NCBI RefSeq assembly: GCF_022023855.1
Contig: NZ_CP059449.1
Span: 2,032,501-2,096,500, forward strand
DNA: 64,000 nucleotides
Direction: 5' to 3'
Origin: Azospirillum brasilense
Lineage (GTDB): Bacteria; Pseudomonadota; Alphaproteobacteria; Azospirillales; Azospirillaceae
In this document: positions 18,448 through 27,422 of the stretch, piece by piece
How positions within the stretch are numbered: position 1 is the stretch's first letter
Layout: each line of letters begins with the position of its first letter
Position numbers and translations under genes: made by a program
Notes under the pieces: generated by a model
The model's input: the letters and a program-made list of their open reading frames with translations, nothing else
The model's database searches: none
What the model was told of the DNA's origin: nothing

Positions 18448-20433
18448 TCAGTCGGAGCCGCCCTGGTTCAGCGCCCCGGCCTCGCCGCCCGCCGCGGGGT
18501 TGCCGAAGGCGCTGGGCGGCGGCAGGACCGCCTCGGCGCGGAAGTCGGGGACGATGTTCGACAGGATCGTCATCACCCGTGCGGCGTCACCGGCCCGCGC
18601 GGCCGTTTCCAGTTCACCCAGTGCGCGGTTGATGAGCGCGTAGTCGATGACCCGCGGGGAGGCGAGGAACACGCCGTCGGCCTCCGTGCGCGTCGGCGCC
18701 TCGGTCGAGGTCAGGATCTCCTCGAACAGCTTCTCGCCGGGGCGCAGGCCGGTGAACTCGATCTTGATGTCGTGGCCGGGCCGGTAGCCGGCCAGCCGGA
18801 TCATCTGCCGGGCGAGGTCGACGATCTTCACCGGTTCGCCCATGTCGAGCACCAGCACCTTGCCGCGCTCCTCCAGGCGGGCCACGCCGTGGGCCGAGGC
18901 CTGGAGCACCAGTTCCACCGCCTCCCGCACCGTCATGAAGTAACGGCGCATGTCGGGGTGGGTGACGGTCAGAGGGCCGCCCTTGGCGAGCTGGCGGGTG
19001 AACAGCGGCACCACCGACCCGCTGGAACCCAGCACGTTGCCGAAGCGGACCGTCATGTAACGGGTCGCCGTCTCACCGCCGTCGCGCGGCGGCAGCATGT
19101 CGAGCGCTTGGCAATAGCACTCGGCGAAGCGCTTGGTGGCGCCCATCACGCTGGTCGGGCGGATCGCCTTGTCGGTGGACACCAGGACCATTGCCTGGCA
19201 GCCGCCCGCCCGCGCCGCATCGGCGACGTTGCGGGTGCCGATGACGTTGGTCAGGGCACCTTCCGCCGGGTTGGCCTCCACCAGCGGCACATGCTTCAGC
19301 GCTGCGGCGTGGAAGACCATGTGCGGGCGCTGCGTCTGGAACAGGCGGAAAATGCGGTCGCGGTCGCGCACGTCGGCGATCACCGCCTGGAGCGCCAAGG
19401 CGGGGAAGCGCTCCCGTACCTCCATCTCGATGCTGTAGAGGTTGAACTCCCCAGCATCGACGAGGGTCAGCGTCTCCGGCTGGAGGGCAGCGATCTGGCG
19501 GACCAGTTCGCTGCCGATGGTGCCGCCCGCTCCGGTGACGACGACGCGCCGTCCGGTGACGAGGCTGGCGATGGCGCCGCGGTCGAGAACCGCCTGGGGG
19601 CGGCCCAGAAGATCCTCCAGCGCGATCGGGCGCACCTCGATCTTGCCTTCGCCCAGCGCCGATTTGAACTCGGTCAGGCTGGGCAGCCGGGCCATGGACA
19701 GGCCGAGGGACTCCGCCTGCTCCAGCAGGTCGCGCAGGACGGTGCCGGGCACGTCGGCTTGACCCTTGGCGACGATCAGGCGCTGTGGGCGGTCGCCGCG
19801 CTGCGCCAGATCCTCGACCACACGGGGCAGGTCGTCGGGGCCGCCCAGGACGGGCACGCCGCGGATGGCGTGGCCGATGCGCCGGTTCTTGTCGTCCAGC
19901 AGGCCGACCACGCGGTAGGCGGCGCCGGCGTTCTGATCCAGCGAGCGGATGAACAGTTCCGCCGCGTCGCTTACGCCCAGCAGGAGCACCGGAATGCGCG
20001 GCACACCCCCCGCTTCCCGATCGTGGAGGCCGAGACGGCGGTCTTTTAAAAGGCGGTAGGCGAAGCGCGGCCCGCCCAGCAGGACGAGTTGCACAAACCA
20101 CAGGATCACCGGCAGGGAGCGCGGCAGGGCCTCCAACCGGGTCAGCAGGAACATGACCGCCAGGAAGCAGAGCACGACCATCGTGACCGCACGCAGGAGC
20201 TGCGCCAGATCGGGGACGGAAGCGTAGCGCCAGATGCCGCGGTACAGGCCCGAGAAGCGGAACACCACCGCCGCGATCAGCACCAGGATGGGCAGTCCCG
20301 TCAGCAGCGGGTCACTGTATTCCTGGAACGCTTGCTCGCCCACGCGCAGATACAAAGCCACGACCAGGGCGGCGGCCGTCATCGTCAGATCGTGCAGGTA
20401 GACGAGGGACGCCCGCGGAGACGGGATACGCAT
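18448..20433 (-). CDS. membrane-bound nucleotide-sugar dehydratase/epimerase (FlaA1/WbpM/CapD type)
   Basis: The 661-residue protein has four N-terminal membrane helices (about residues 13-120), a CoA-binding-like Rossmann region, then a catalytic short-chain-dehydrogenase domain with VVTGAGGTIGSELVRQI near residue 295 and DKAIRPTSVMGATKR near 435, where the Tyr of the usual YxxxK is Met as in the WbpM/PglF group. Such enzymes are UDP-GlcNAc 4,6-dehydratases feeding O-antigen, capsule or N-acetylated sugar synthesis at the membrane. It is the last gene of the leftward surface-polysaccharide cluster and is followed by a terminator. Confidence 0.92.
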   Translation of the reverse strand: MRIPSPRASLVYLHDLTMTAAALVVALYLRVGEQAFQEYSDPLLTGLPILVLIAAVVFRFSGLYRGIWRYASVPDLAQLLRAVTMVVLCFLAVMFLLTRLEALPRSLPVILWFVQLVLLGGPRFAYRLLKDRRLGLHDREAGGVPRIPVLLLGVSDAAELFIRSLDQNAGAAYRVVGLLDDKNRRIGHAIRGVPVLGGPDDLPRVVEDLAQRGDRPQRLIVAKGQADVPGTVLRDLLEQAESLGLSMARLPSLTEFKSALGEGKIEVRPIALEDLLGRPQAVLDRGAIASLVTGRRVVVTGAGGTIGSELVRQIAALQPETLTLVDAGEFNLYSIEMEVRERFPALALQAVIADVRDRDRIFRLFQTQRPHMVFHAAALKHVPLVEANPAEGALTNVIGTRNVADAARAGGCQAMVLVSTDKAIRPTSVMGATKRFAECYCQALDMLPPRDGGETATRYMTVRFGNVLGSSGSVVPLFTRQLAKGGPLTVTHPDMRRYFMTVREAVELVLQASAHGVARLEERGKVLVLDMGEPVKIVDLARQMIRLAGYRPGHDIKIEFTGLRPGEKLFEEILTSTEAPTRTEADGVFLASPRVIDYALINRALGELETAARAGDAARVMTILSNIVPDFRAEAVLPPPSAFGNPAAGGEAGALNQGGSD

Positions 20434-20503
20434 GCGCTTTACCTTAGACTATCGCTTCGCCGGGGCATTCCCTTTCGGGAAATCCCTGGCCCATCCTGGC
20501 CGT

Positions 20504-21457
20504 TCAGCCGCGCACAGCTTTGAACCATTCGGCGGTCAGGCGCAAGCCGTACGCGGGGTAGCAGGGCGGGCGCCAGTTCAGAGCGCGGCGGATGGCCCCG
20601 TCGTCGATCACCAGCGAGCCGGCAACGCGGTCCAGCATGGCCTCCCGCCGGGCCAGCCGCGCGGCGAGCGCCAACAGGGACGGCGGCACGGGCAGAAGGC
20701 GCGCGGGCTTGCCCAACGCCTCGGCAATGGCTCGCACCAGTTCCGCCGTGGACATCGGTCGTCCGTCATGGACCAGAAACCGCCCGCCCGCCGCCTGCGG
20801 GTGGGTCAGGCACTCCTGGATGGCATCGGCGAGATTGCCCACGAAGATCAGGCTGCGCCGGTTTTCCAGGGCGCCCAGTGGCAAGGGGATGCCGCGGTCC
20901 ACCGCCTGCATCAGCCGCAGGAAGTTGCCGCCCACGCCGGGGCCGTAGACCAGCGGCGGACGGATCACCACGGCCTCCAGCCCGGTGCGGGCCGAGATCT
21001 CCGCCAGCGCCCGTTCAGCCTCCAGCTTGGAGATGCCGTAAGGGGAATGGGGATCGGGCTCCGTCTCCTCGCTCAGCTCGTCGGGGCGGCTCTCGTCGGC
21101 CAGCGCCTTGACGCTGCTGAGATAGACCATCCGCTTGACGCCTGCGGCGGCGGCGGCCTCGGCCAGCACGCGGGTGCCGGCGGTGTTGACGCGGCGGAAG
21201 GCGGCCAGCGGATCGGACTCTCGGTCGCGCATGACGTGGACGCGGGCGGCCAGATGAACCACCGTGTCCATGCCCTGAAGGGCGTTGCCCCAGGCGGTGG
21301 CGGGGCCGATATCGGTAATGGTGACGGTATCCGCTGCCTGTGGAACCGCGACGTCAGGGCGGCGCACCACGGCGCGCACGCTGTGCCCACGCTCCACCAG
21401 CAGGGGAATGACCGTCCGCGCGACGAAACCGGTGGCCCCGGTGACCAGGACGCGCAT
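20504..21457 (-). CDS. NAD-dependent epimerase/dehydratase
   Basis: The 317-residue extended SDR enzyme begins MRVLVTGATGFVARTVIPLL (dinucleotide-binding TGATGFV) and has the catalytic pattern YLSSVKAL ... YGISKLEAE, with Ser, Tyr and Lys near residues 117, 141 and 145. It resembles the UDP-GlcNAc/UDP-hexose 4-epimerase-like proteins paired with WecA-type transferases in polysaccharide loci; the substrate is not certain. The ATG at 21457 overlaps the stop of the upstream transferase gene by four bases (ATGA). Confidence 0.88.
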   Translation of the reverse strand: MRVLVTGATGFVARTVIPLLVERGHSVRAVVRRPDVAVPQAADTVTITDIGPATAWGNALQGMDTVVHLAARVHVMRDRESDPLAAFRRVNTAGTRVLAEAAAAAGVKRMVYLSSVKALADESRPDELSEETEPDPHSPYGISKLEAERALAEISARTGLEAVVIRPPLVYGPGVGGNFLRLMQAVDRGIPLPLGALENRRSLIFVGNLADAIQECLTHPQAAGGRFLVHDGRPMSTAELVRAIAEALGKPARLLPVPPSLLALAARLARREAMLDRVAGSLVIDDGAIRRALNWRPPCYPAYGLRLTAEWFKAVRG

Positions 21458-22488
21458 CACGCCGCCGCCTGCACGGGCCGCGCCAGCAGGGCCAGCAGCA
21501 GCACGACCGCCGCGGCCCCTGCCGGCAACACCGTCCAGCCGAGCGCCAGCGACGCCACAGCCAGCAGAAGCAGCGTGGCGTTCAGCGCCAGGACCAGCCG
21601 AACCACCTGGGCGTGGTTGCGCCCGCGCTGGGTGGCCTTCTGATAGAAATGCTCGCGGTGGGCCTGCCAGACCTTTTTGCCCTCGGCCAGACGACGCAGC
21701 AGGGTGATGGTGGCGTCGGCCAGGAAATAGGCGGGGATGAGCAGCGCCGCCACCCACAGCCCCGACGCCGCCAGGACGAGCAGCAGCCAGCCCAGCGTGA
21801 AGCCCAGCGGCACGCTGCCGACATCGCCCATGAAGAGCTTGGCGGGGTGCCAGTTCCACGCCAGGAAGCCCAGCGCCGCACCCGCCGCGGCCAGCCCGTA
21901 GAGGGCCAGCGCCGGGTCGAGCGCGCCGAGCGCCGCGACCAGCGCCAGCCCCGCGCCGATCGACGCCGCCTCGCTGCCGGCCAGACCGTCGATGCCGTCC
22001 ATGAAGTTGAACAGGTTTACGAACCACAGCCAGCCGACCGCGGCCACCAGCCGGTCCGCCCAGAAGGGCAGCAGTCCTTGGAAAACCAGCCCGTCTCCGG
22101 GAAGAGGGCCGCCGGGAAGCGCCCCCCCGGGAAGCGCGGTCAGCCCCGCGATCACCGCGGCGATCTGGGCGAGGAAGCGCGGCGCCGGACCCAGCCCGCG
22201 CCGGTCGTCCATCCAGGACACCGCCATCAGCGCCACCGTTCCGGCGAGGATGGGCAGTGCCCGCAGCGGATGGTCCGCCGTCATCGCGATGAGCGTCCAG
22301 ACGGGCAGCAGCGTCAGCATGACACCCCAGCCGCCGCCGCGCGGCGTCGGAATGGAATGGCTGGAGCGGTCGTTCGGGTGGTCGAGGATTGCCTTGCGCC
22401 GCAGGTAGGCGAGCACGCGCCCGGTGAACAGCCAGGACAGCGCGAAGCTGCCGGCCAGGGCGAGAAATAGGGCCAGGGGGCCGCTCAT
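21457..22488 (-). CDS. WecA/MraY-family undecaprenyl-phosphate glycosyl-1-phosphate transferase
   Basis: The 343-residue polytopic membrane protein has about ten helices and the signature loops of the family: DHPNDRSSHSIPTPRGGG near residue 36, SWMDDRRGLGP near 90, NLFNFMDGIDGLAG near 162 and FMGDVGSVPLGF near 215, then HREHFYQKA near 280. The Asp and Asn residues bind Mg and the nucleotide. It starts surface-polysaccharide repeat units on the lipid carrier. A short Gly/Pro-rich insertion (LPGGALPGGPLPGDG) sits between helices. Both ends overlap neighbouring genes by four bases. Confidence 0.92.
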   Translation of the reverse strand: MSGPLALFLALAGSFALSWLFTGRVLAYLRRKAILDHPNDRSSHSIPTPRGGGWGVMLTLLPVWTLIAMTADHPLRALPILAGTVALMAVSWMDDRRGLGPAPRFLAQIAAVIAGLTALPGGALPGGPLPGDGLVFQGLLPFWADRLVAAVGWLWFVNLFNFMDGIDGLAGSEAASIGAGLALVAALGALDPALALYGLAAAGAALGFLAWNWHPAKLFMGDVGSVPLGFTLGWLLLVLAASGLWVAALLIPAYFLADATITLLRRLAEGKKVWQAHREHFYQKATQRGRNHAQVVRLVLALNATLLLLAVASLALGWTVLPAGAAAVVLLLALLARPVQAAA

Positions 22489-23678
22489 GATGCCTCCGCG
22501 ACCGGGGCCGTGCCGGGCTGGTTGGACGCCAGCAGCCGATGGTATAGCTCGACCGTCTTCGCGCCCACCCGGTCGGACGCCATGTCGGATTCGACCAGAC
22601 GCCGGCTGGCGGAGCCGAAGCGCCAGCGCAGAGAAGCGTCGCGCACCAGAACCTCCAGCGCGTCGGCCAGGGCCGCGGCGTCGTCGGGTGGGACGAGCAG
22701 GGCGTTCTCGCCGGCGTGTGCCACCTCGCGGCAGCCCGGCACGTCGGTGGCGACGATGGCCCGCCCGCAGGCTGCGGCCTCCAGCAGGCTCTTCGGCAGC
22801 CCCTCGCGGCGGGAGGCCAGCACGGCGATGTGGCAACGCGCCCAGACCTGCCGCACGTCGGCGCTGTGGCCGGGCAGTTCGACGCCGGGCAGGGCTGTCC
22901 AGCGGTCCAACTCGGCCTGCGTCACGGAGGTCGGGTTTTCCGGATCGGGCGTGCCGGCCAGCAGCAGCAGCCGGACGTCCAGCCCCTTGGCCCGCAGCCT
23001 CTGCTGCGCCTCGACCAGCGGACCGACCCCTTTGTCGGCCAGCAGACGGGCGACGCAGCCCACCGTCACCGGCGGCTCCGGCGGCTCGGGAAGCACCTGA
23101 TAATGGGCGGTGTCGACGCCGGAGCCGCGGATGATCCAGGCGCGCTCGTCGGGCAGCAACCCGGCGGCCACCAGCGTCTGCCGGTCGTCCTCGTTCTGCA
23201 GGATGGTCAGGCTGTTTGGGCGCTTCAGCACGGTGCGCAGCAGCGGGCGGGCAGCGGCCCCGGCGAGGCGGGACTTCAGCCCGCCGGTGCCGAGGAAGGC
23301 GGAGCCCAGCCCGGTCAGCGCGTTCACCACCGCCGGCACCCCGGCCAGTCCGGCGGCCAGTCCGCCCAGCAGCACCGGCTTCATGGCGACGTGGTGGACC
23401 AGATCCGGTGCCTCCCGCCGGTACAGAGCGGCGATCTCCGCCACAGCGGACAGGGCGCCCGCCGGGTTGATGCTGCGGCGCTGCCAGGACAGGGGAAGCA
23501 CGCGGAAGCCCTCCGCCTCGATGCGGGGGCCGTGCTTGTCGACGCGGGTGGCGACGGCGACTTCGAACCCGGCCTCGCGGGCGGCGCGGGCCATGGGCAG
23601 GCGGTGGGACCAGAAGTACCAGTCCTCCGTCACCAGATAGATCAGCTTGCGGCCGGCGTTTGTGGATCGGGTGCTCAC
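22485..23678 (-). CDS. glycosyltransferase family 4
   Basis: The 397-residue GT-B enzyme has an N-terminal acceptor domain (KLIYLVTEDWYFWSHRLPMA) and a C-terminal donor domain with VGCVARLLADKGVGPLVEAQ near residue 200 and the E-x7-E motif SRREGLPKSLLEAAACG near 300. It adds one sugar to the growing lipid-linked unit in the cytoplasm; donor and linkage cannot be told. I prefer the GTG at 23678, with GAGG eight bases before it, because longer starts would overlap the epimerase gene upstream by nearly 80 bases. The stop overlaps the WecA-like gene. Confidence 0.88.
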   Translation of the reverse strand: MSTRSTNAGRKLIYLVTEDWYFWSHRLPMARAAREAGFEVAVATRVDKHGPRIEAEGFRVLPLSWQRRSINPAGALSAVAEIAALYRREAPDLVHHVAMKPVLLGGLAAGLAGVPAVVNALTGLGSAFLGTGGLKSRLAGAAARPLLRTVLKRPNSLTILQNEDDRQTLVAAGLLPDERAWIIRGSGVDTAHYQVLPEPPEPPVTVGCVARLLADKGVGPLVEAQQRLRAKGLDVRLLLLAGTPDPENPTSVTQAELDRWTALPGVELPGHSADVRQVWARCHIAVLASRREGLPKSLLEAAACGRAIVATDVPGCREVAHAGENALLVPPDDAAALADALEVLVRDASLRWRFGSASRRLVESDMASDRVGAKTVELYHRLLASNQPGTAPVAEAS

Positions 23679-23688
23679 GGGACGGGCC

Positions 23689-24672
23689 TCAGGCAATGCC
23701 GTGATAGTCCTTGTACCAAGCGATGAAGCGGGGCAGGCCGACGTCGATCGGCGTCTTCGGCTCATAACCCAGGTCGCGGCGGCTCGCCTCGATGTCGGCG
23801 GTGGTTTCCGGCACGTCGCCCATCTGCAACGGCTCCATGACCTTCACCGCCTCGCGGCCCAGCGATTCCTCGATGATGCCGATGAAGCGCATCAGGTCCT
23901 CGGTGCGGTTGTTGCCGAGGTTGTAGACGGTGTGCGGCGCGCCGTTGGCGTCGGGCTTGGCCGGACGGTCCAGCGTAGCCAGGACACCGGCCGCGATGTC
24001 CTCGACAAAGGTGAAGTCGCGCTTCATCCGCCCCTCGTTGAAGACGCGGATCGGGCGGCCCGCCATGATCGCGTCGGCGAACAGGTAGGCTGCCATGTCC
24101 GGACGTCCCCAGGGGCCGTAGACGGTGAAGAAGCGCAAGCCTGTCGCCGGGAACTTGTAGAGGTGGCAGTAGGCGTAGGTCATCATCTCCGCCGCCTTCT
24201 TGGTGGCGGCGTAGATGGACATCGGGGAGTCGACGCGGTCCTCCACCGAGAAAGGCATCTTCTTGTTGGCGCCGTAGACGGAGGAGGTGGAGGCGTAGAC
24301 GAAATGCTTCAGCTTCGGCATGCGCCGGGCGGCTTCCAGCATCGCCACCTGCCCGGTGACGTTGGCGTCCACATAGGCGTAGGGGTTCTCCAGCGAATAG
24401 CGCACGCCGGCCTGGGCGGCCAGATGCACGACGCCGGTCGCCTCGGCGAAATCGGGGTCCAGCGCCTCGATGGCGGTGCGGTCGGACACGTCGGCCTTGA
24501 CGAAGCGGAAGCCGGGGCGGGCGGCGAGGCGGGCCAGCCTGGCTTCCTTCAGCGCCACGGAGTAGTAGTCGTTGAGGTTGTCGATCCCCAACACCGTCTC
24601 GCCGCGATCCAGCAGGGCCGCCGCGACGTGCGAGCCGATGAAGCCGGCCGCGCCGGTGACCACGATCGTCAT
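23689..24672 (-). CDS. NAD-dependent epimerase, UDP-glucuronate 4-epimerase-like
   Basis: The 327-residue extended SDR enzyme starts MTIVVTGAAGFIGSHVA and has the phrase GIDNLNDYYSVALKEARLA near residue 38, typical of the LspL/CapI group that makes UDP-galacturonate from UDP-glucuronate. The catalytic triad shows in YASTSSVYG and YAATKKAAE. The ATG at 24672 has AAGGA eight bases before it; an ATG nine bases upstream is the alternative. It heads this leftward operon, and a uronic acid product would fit the amidotransferase asnB just upstream on the other strand. Confidence 0.9.
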   Translation of the reverse strand: MTIVVTGAAGFIGSHVAAALLDRGETVLGIDNLNDYYSVALKEARLARLAARPGFRFVKADVSDRTAIEALDPDFAEATGVVHLAAQAGVRYSLENPYAYVDANVTGQVAMLEAARRMPKLKHFVYASTSSVYGANKKMPFSVEDRVDSPMSIYAATKKAAEMMTYAYCHLYKFPATGLRFFTVYGPWGRPDMAAYLFADAIMAGRPIRVFNEGRMKRDFTFVEDIAAGVLATLDRPAKPDANGAPHTVYNLGNNRTEDLMRFIGIIEESLGREAVKVMEPLQMGDVPETTADIEASRRDLGYEPKTPIDVGLPRFIAWYKDYHGIA

Positions 24673-24858
24673 ATCCACCATCCTTGACGGGCCTGCGCCG
24701 GCCAAACGCTTGTCTCAAAGGTAACGCGCGTCAACAGCCCGTCTTATGCCCGACCCGGGGACCGGACGCCAGTCCGCAAAAATCCTCAGCCGCTTGACAG
24801 CCGCCGGGCGCACCCGATCTACTGCCGCAACCTTAATCACGTTGCCGAGCCGGACTCC

Positions 24859-25197
24859 ATGCCGCCGAAAAAGAATCCCGCGAACCTCAACCCGCTGCAG
24901 CTCAAGACGCTGACCCTCCTTCAGGAACTCGCCCGTCTGGAGCAGAAGCCGGTCGAGGGCGAGGAGGGGGCCTTCCAGGTCACCAACCTGCCGCACGCCC
25001 ATGGCAACCACTTCCATCTGGGCAGCGCGGTCGTCGCCTCCCGCGACGCCACCGGCCTGACCAACGAGGCCGTCTGGACCATCCTCGAGCGCAAGGGCAT
25101 GCTGCGCCGCGATCCCGGTTACGGTGTCGTGACCGCCGAGGGCATGGCCTACGAGACGGGTCTGCGCGACAGCATCCTGCACCGGTCCGACCACTAA
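24859..25197 (+). CDS. conserved hypothetical protein
   Basis: The 112-residue soluble protein has a basic start (PPKKNPANLNPLQLKTLTLL), a His-rich centre (NLPHAHGNHFHLGSAVV, residues about 43-59) and a C-terminal helical part resembling a winged-helix fragment (LTNEAVWTILERKGMLRR). I cannot name the family with certainty. The clustered histidines could bind metal, but this is inference. It ends 17 bases before asnB on the same strand and may share its transcript. Confidence 0.7.
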   Translation: MPPKKNPANLNPLQLKTLTLLQELARLEQKPVEGEEGAFQVTNLPHAHGNHFHLGSAVVASRDATGLTNEAVWTILERKGMLRRDPGYGVVTAEGMAYETGLRDSILHRSDH

Positions 25198-25214
25198 GGG
25201 CGAGGGCGCGCGCC

Positions 25215-27182
25215 GTGTGCGGCATCTGCGGCTTCCTGGCCGGCCCGGCCCTCGAGTCCGGGCTTGAGGCCACAGCACGGCGCATGGCCGACACCATCGC
25301 CCACCGCGGCCCCGACGGGGACGGCGTATGGGCCGATGGGGAGGCCGGGATCGCGCTCGGCCACCGGCGGCTCGCCATCGTGGAGCTGTCGCCGCTGGGC
25401 CGCCAGCCAATGGAATCGGCGGACGGGCGCTGGGTCATCGCCTACAACGGCGAGATCTACAATTTCCAGGACCTTCGGGCGGAACTCGAAGCTGCCGGCC
25501 ACCGGTTCCGCGGCCATTCGGACACCGAAGTCCTGCTGGAGGGCTGCGCCGCCTGGGGCGTCGAGCGCACTGTGCGCCGTCTGGTCGGCATCTTCACCTT
25601 CGCCCTGTGGGACCGCCGCGAGCGCACGCTCTTTTTGGTGCGCGACCATCTGGGGGTGAAGCCCCTCTATTGGGCGCGGATGGGCGGGGCGCTGCTGTTC
25701 GGCTCCCAGCCCAAGGCGCTGCGCGTCCATCCCGCCTTCGCGGCGGAGATCGACCGCGACGCGCTGTCCGCCTATCTGCGTTTCAGTTACGTCCCGGCGC
25801 CGCACAGCATCTACCGGGGCGTCCACAAGCTGGAACCGGGCAGCATCCTGACCGTCCGTCCAGGGCGCGAACCCGAGCGCAGCGTCTATTGGGACGCCGG
25901 CGACGCGGCGCGGGCTGGCATCGCCGACCGGCTGTCGCTGTCCGACGATGACGCGACGGACGCGCTGGAATCGCTGCTCAAGGACGCTGTCGGGCGGCAG
26001 ATGATGGCCGATGTGCCGCTGGGCGCCTTCCTGTCCGGCGGGATCGACAGCTCCACCGTCGTCGCGCTGATGCAGGCGCAGAGCGCGCGGCCGGTGCGCA
26101 CATTCACCATCGGTTTCGGCGAGGACGGCTACGACGAGGCGGTGCACGCCCGCGCGGTCGCCGCCCATCTCGGCACCGAGCACACCGAGCTTCGGGTGGA
26201 GGCCAGCCACGCGCTGGAGGTCATCCCCAAGCTGGCCGACTGGTACGACGAGCCCTTCGCCGACAGCTCGCAGATCCCGACGCTGCTGGTGTCGGAGATG
26301 ACCCGGCGTTCCGTCACCGTGGCGCTGTCCGGCGATGGCGGGGACGAGCTGTTCGCCGGCTACAATCGTTATCTCACGGCGCCCGCCTTGTGGCGGCGCA
26401 TGGCGTCGCTGCCCTCTGGGCTGCGCCGGGGCGCCGCCGGGCTCATCCGCGCCGTGCGGCCCGCGGGTTGGGACGCCCTGGCCGGGCTGATCCCCGAGGG
26501 GCGGCGCCCGCGCCAGACCGGCGACAAGCTGCACAAGCTGGCCGGCGTACTGGACGTCGCCGGACCGGACGCGATCTACCGCCGTTTGATCAGCCAGTGG
26601 CAGGACCCCGACGCGTTGGTCCGCGGCGGGCGGGAGCCGCAAGGCCCGGCCTGGGACGACGGGCTGGTGGCGGGCATCCCCGATTTCGTCGAGCGGATGC
26701 AGCATCTCGACAGCGTCACCTATCTGCCGGATGACATCCTGGCGAAGGTGGACCGCGCCAGCATGGGCGTGTCGCTGGAGGCGCGCGTGCCGCTGCTCGA
26801 CCATCGGGTGGTGGAGTTCGCCTGGCGCGTGCCGCAATCGCAGAAGCTGCGCGACGGCAAGGGCAAGTGGCTGCTGCGCCAGGTGCTCTACCGCCATGTC
26901 CCGCCGACGCTTGTGGAGCGGCCCAAGGCCGGCTTCGCCATTCCGCTGGACGGCTGGCTGCGCGGCCCGCTGCGCGACTGGGCGGAGGATCTGCTGGACG
27001 AGGGGCGGCTGCGCCGGGAAGGCTTCTTCGACCCCGCGCCGATCCGCGCCTGCTGGGCGGAGCATCTGGCCGGGACCCGCAACAACCAGCACCGGCTCTG
27101 GAACGTGCTGATGTTCCAGGACTGGAACCGCCGCTGGGGCAGCGCCGCCGCCCCGGCCCCGCTTGCCGCGAGCGCCGCATGA
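25215..27182 (+). CDS. asnB: asparagine synthase (glutamine-hydrolysing)
   Basis: The 655-residue protein has an N-terminal class II glutaminase domain whose nucleophile is Cys2 of MCGICGFLAG (so the GTG at 25215 is fixed as start), with RRLAIVELS, YNGEIYNFQDLR and the GHSDTE segment, and a C-terminal synthetase domain with the ATP pyrophosphatase loop LSGGIDSS near residue 274 and LSGDGGDELFAGYNRY near 370. It makes asparagine from aspartate, or in polysaccharide loci amidates uronic acids or surface glycans. Lying beside a UDP-glucuronate epimerase-like gene, the second role is possible. Its stop overlaps the next small gene by four bases. Confidence 0.94.
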   Translation: MCGICGFLAGPALESGLEATARRMADTIAHRGPDGDGVWADGEAGIALGHRRLAIVELSPLGRQPMESADGRWVIAYNGEIYNFQDLRAELEAAGHRFRGHSDTEVLLEGCAAWGVERTVRRLVGIFTFALWDRRERTLFLVRDHLGVKPLYWARMGGALLFGSQPKALRVHPAFAAEIDRDALSAYLRFSYVPAPHSIYRGVHKLEPGSILTVRPGREPERSVYWDAGDAARAGIADRLSLSDDDATDALESLLKDAVGRQMMADVPLGAFLSGGIDSSTVVALMQAQSARPVRTFTIGFGEDGYDEAVHARAVAAHLGTEHTELRVEASHALEVIPKLADWYDEPFADSSQIPTLLVSEMTRRSVTVALSGDGGDELFAGYNRYLTAPALWRRMASLPSGLRRGAAGLIRAVRPAGWDALAGLIPEGRRPRQTGDKLHKLAGVLDVAGPDAIYRRLISQWQDPDALVRGGREPQGPAWDDGLVAGIPDFVERMQHLDSVTYLPDDILAKVDRASMGVSLEARVPLLDHRVVEFAWRVPQSQKLRDGKGKWLLRQVLYRHVPPTLVERPKAGFAIPLDGWLRGPLRDWAEDLLDEGRLRREGFFDPAPIRACWAEHLAGTRNNQHRLWNVLMFQDWNRRWGSAAAPAPLAASAA

Positions 27183-27325
27183 CGACCGACGAGACGACCA
27201 AGACACCCGCCGCCCCGCCGAAAAAGGACGACAAGCAGGATCGGCTCGCCGCCCGCCTGCGGGAGAACCTGCGCAAGCGCAAAGAGCAGGCGCGCGGGCG
27301 GGAGAAGGACGGCCCGACGGGCTGA
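27179..27325 (+). CDS. small highly charged protein
   Basis: A 48-residue frame beginning MTTDETTKTPAAPPKKDD and ending in an Arg/Lys-rich helix (RLAARLRENLRKRKEQARGR). Its ATG overlaps the asnB stop (ATGA), which strongly suggests real translation coupled to asnB. The RLxxxLRxNLxRRKxQxR pattern recalls short basic proteins encoded before murA in alphaproteobacteria; function unknown. Confidence 0.7.
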   Translation: MTTDETTKTPAAPPKKDDKQDRLAARLRENLRKRKEQARGREKDGPTG

Positions 27326-27422
27326 CTGTCATTATCCGATGACGCATTTGCCGCATCGGTCCGGTTCCACTCGTACGGTATCGTTGCCGCCGAGCCGGAA
27401 CGGGGCGGGGCGGGGCAGGGCC

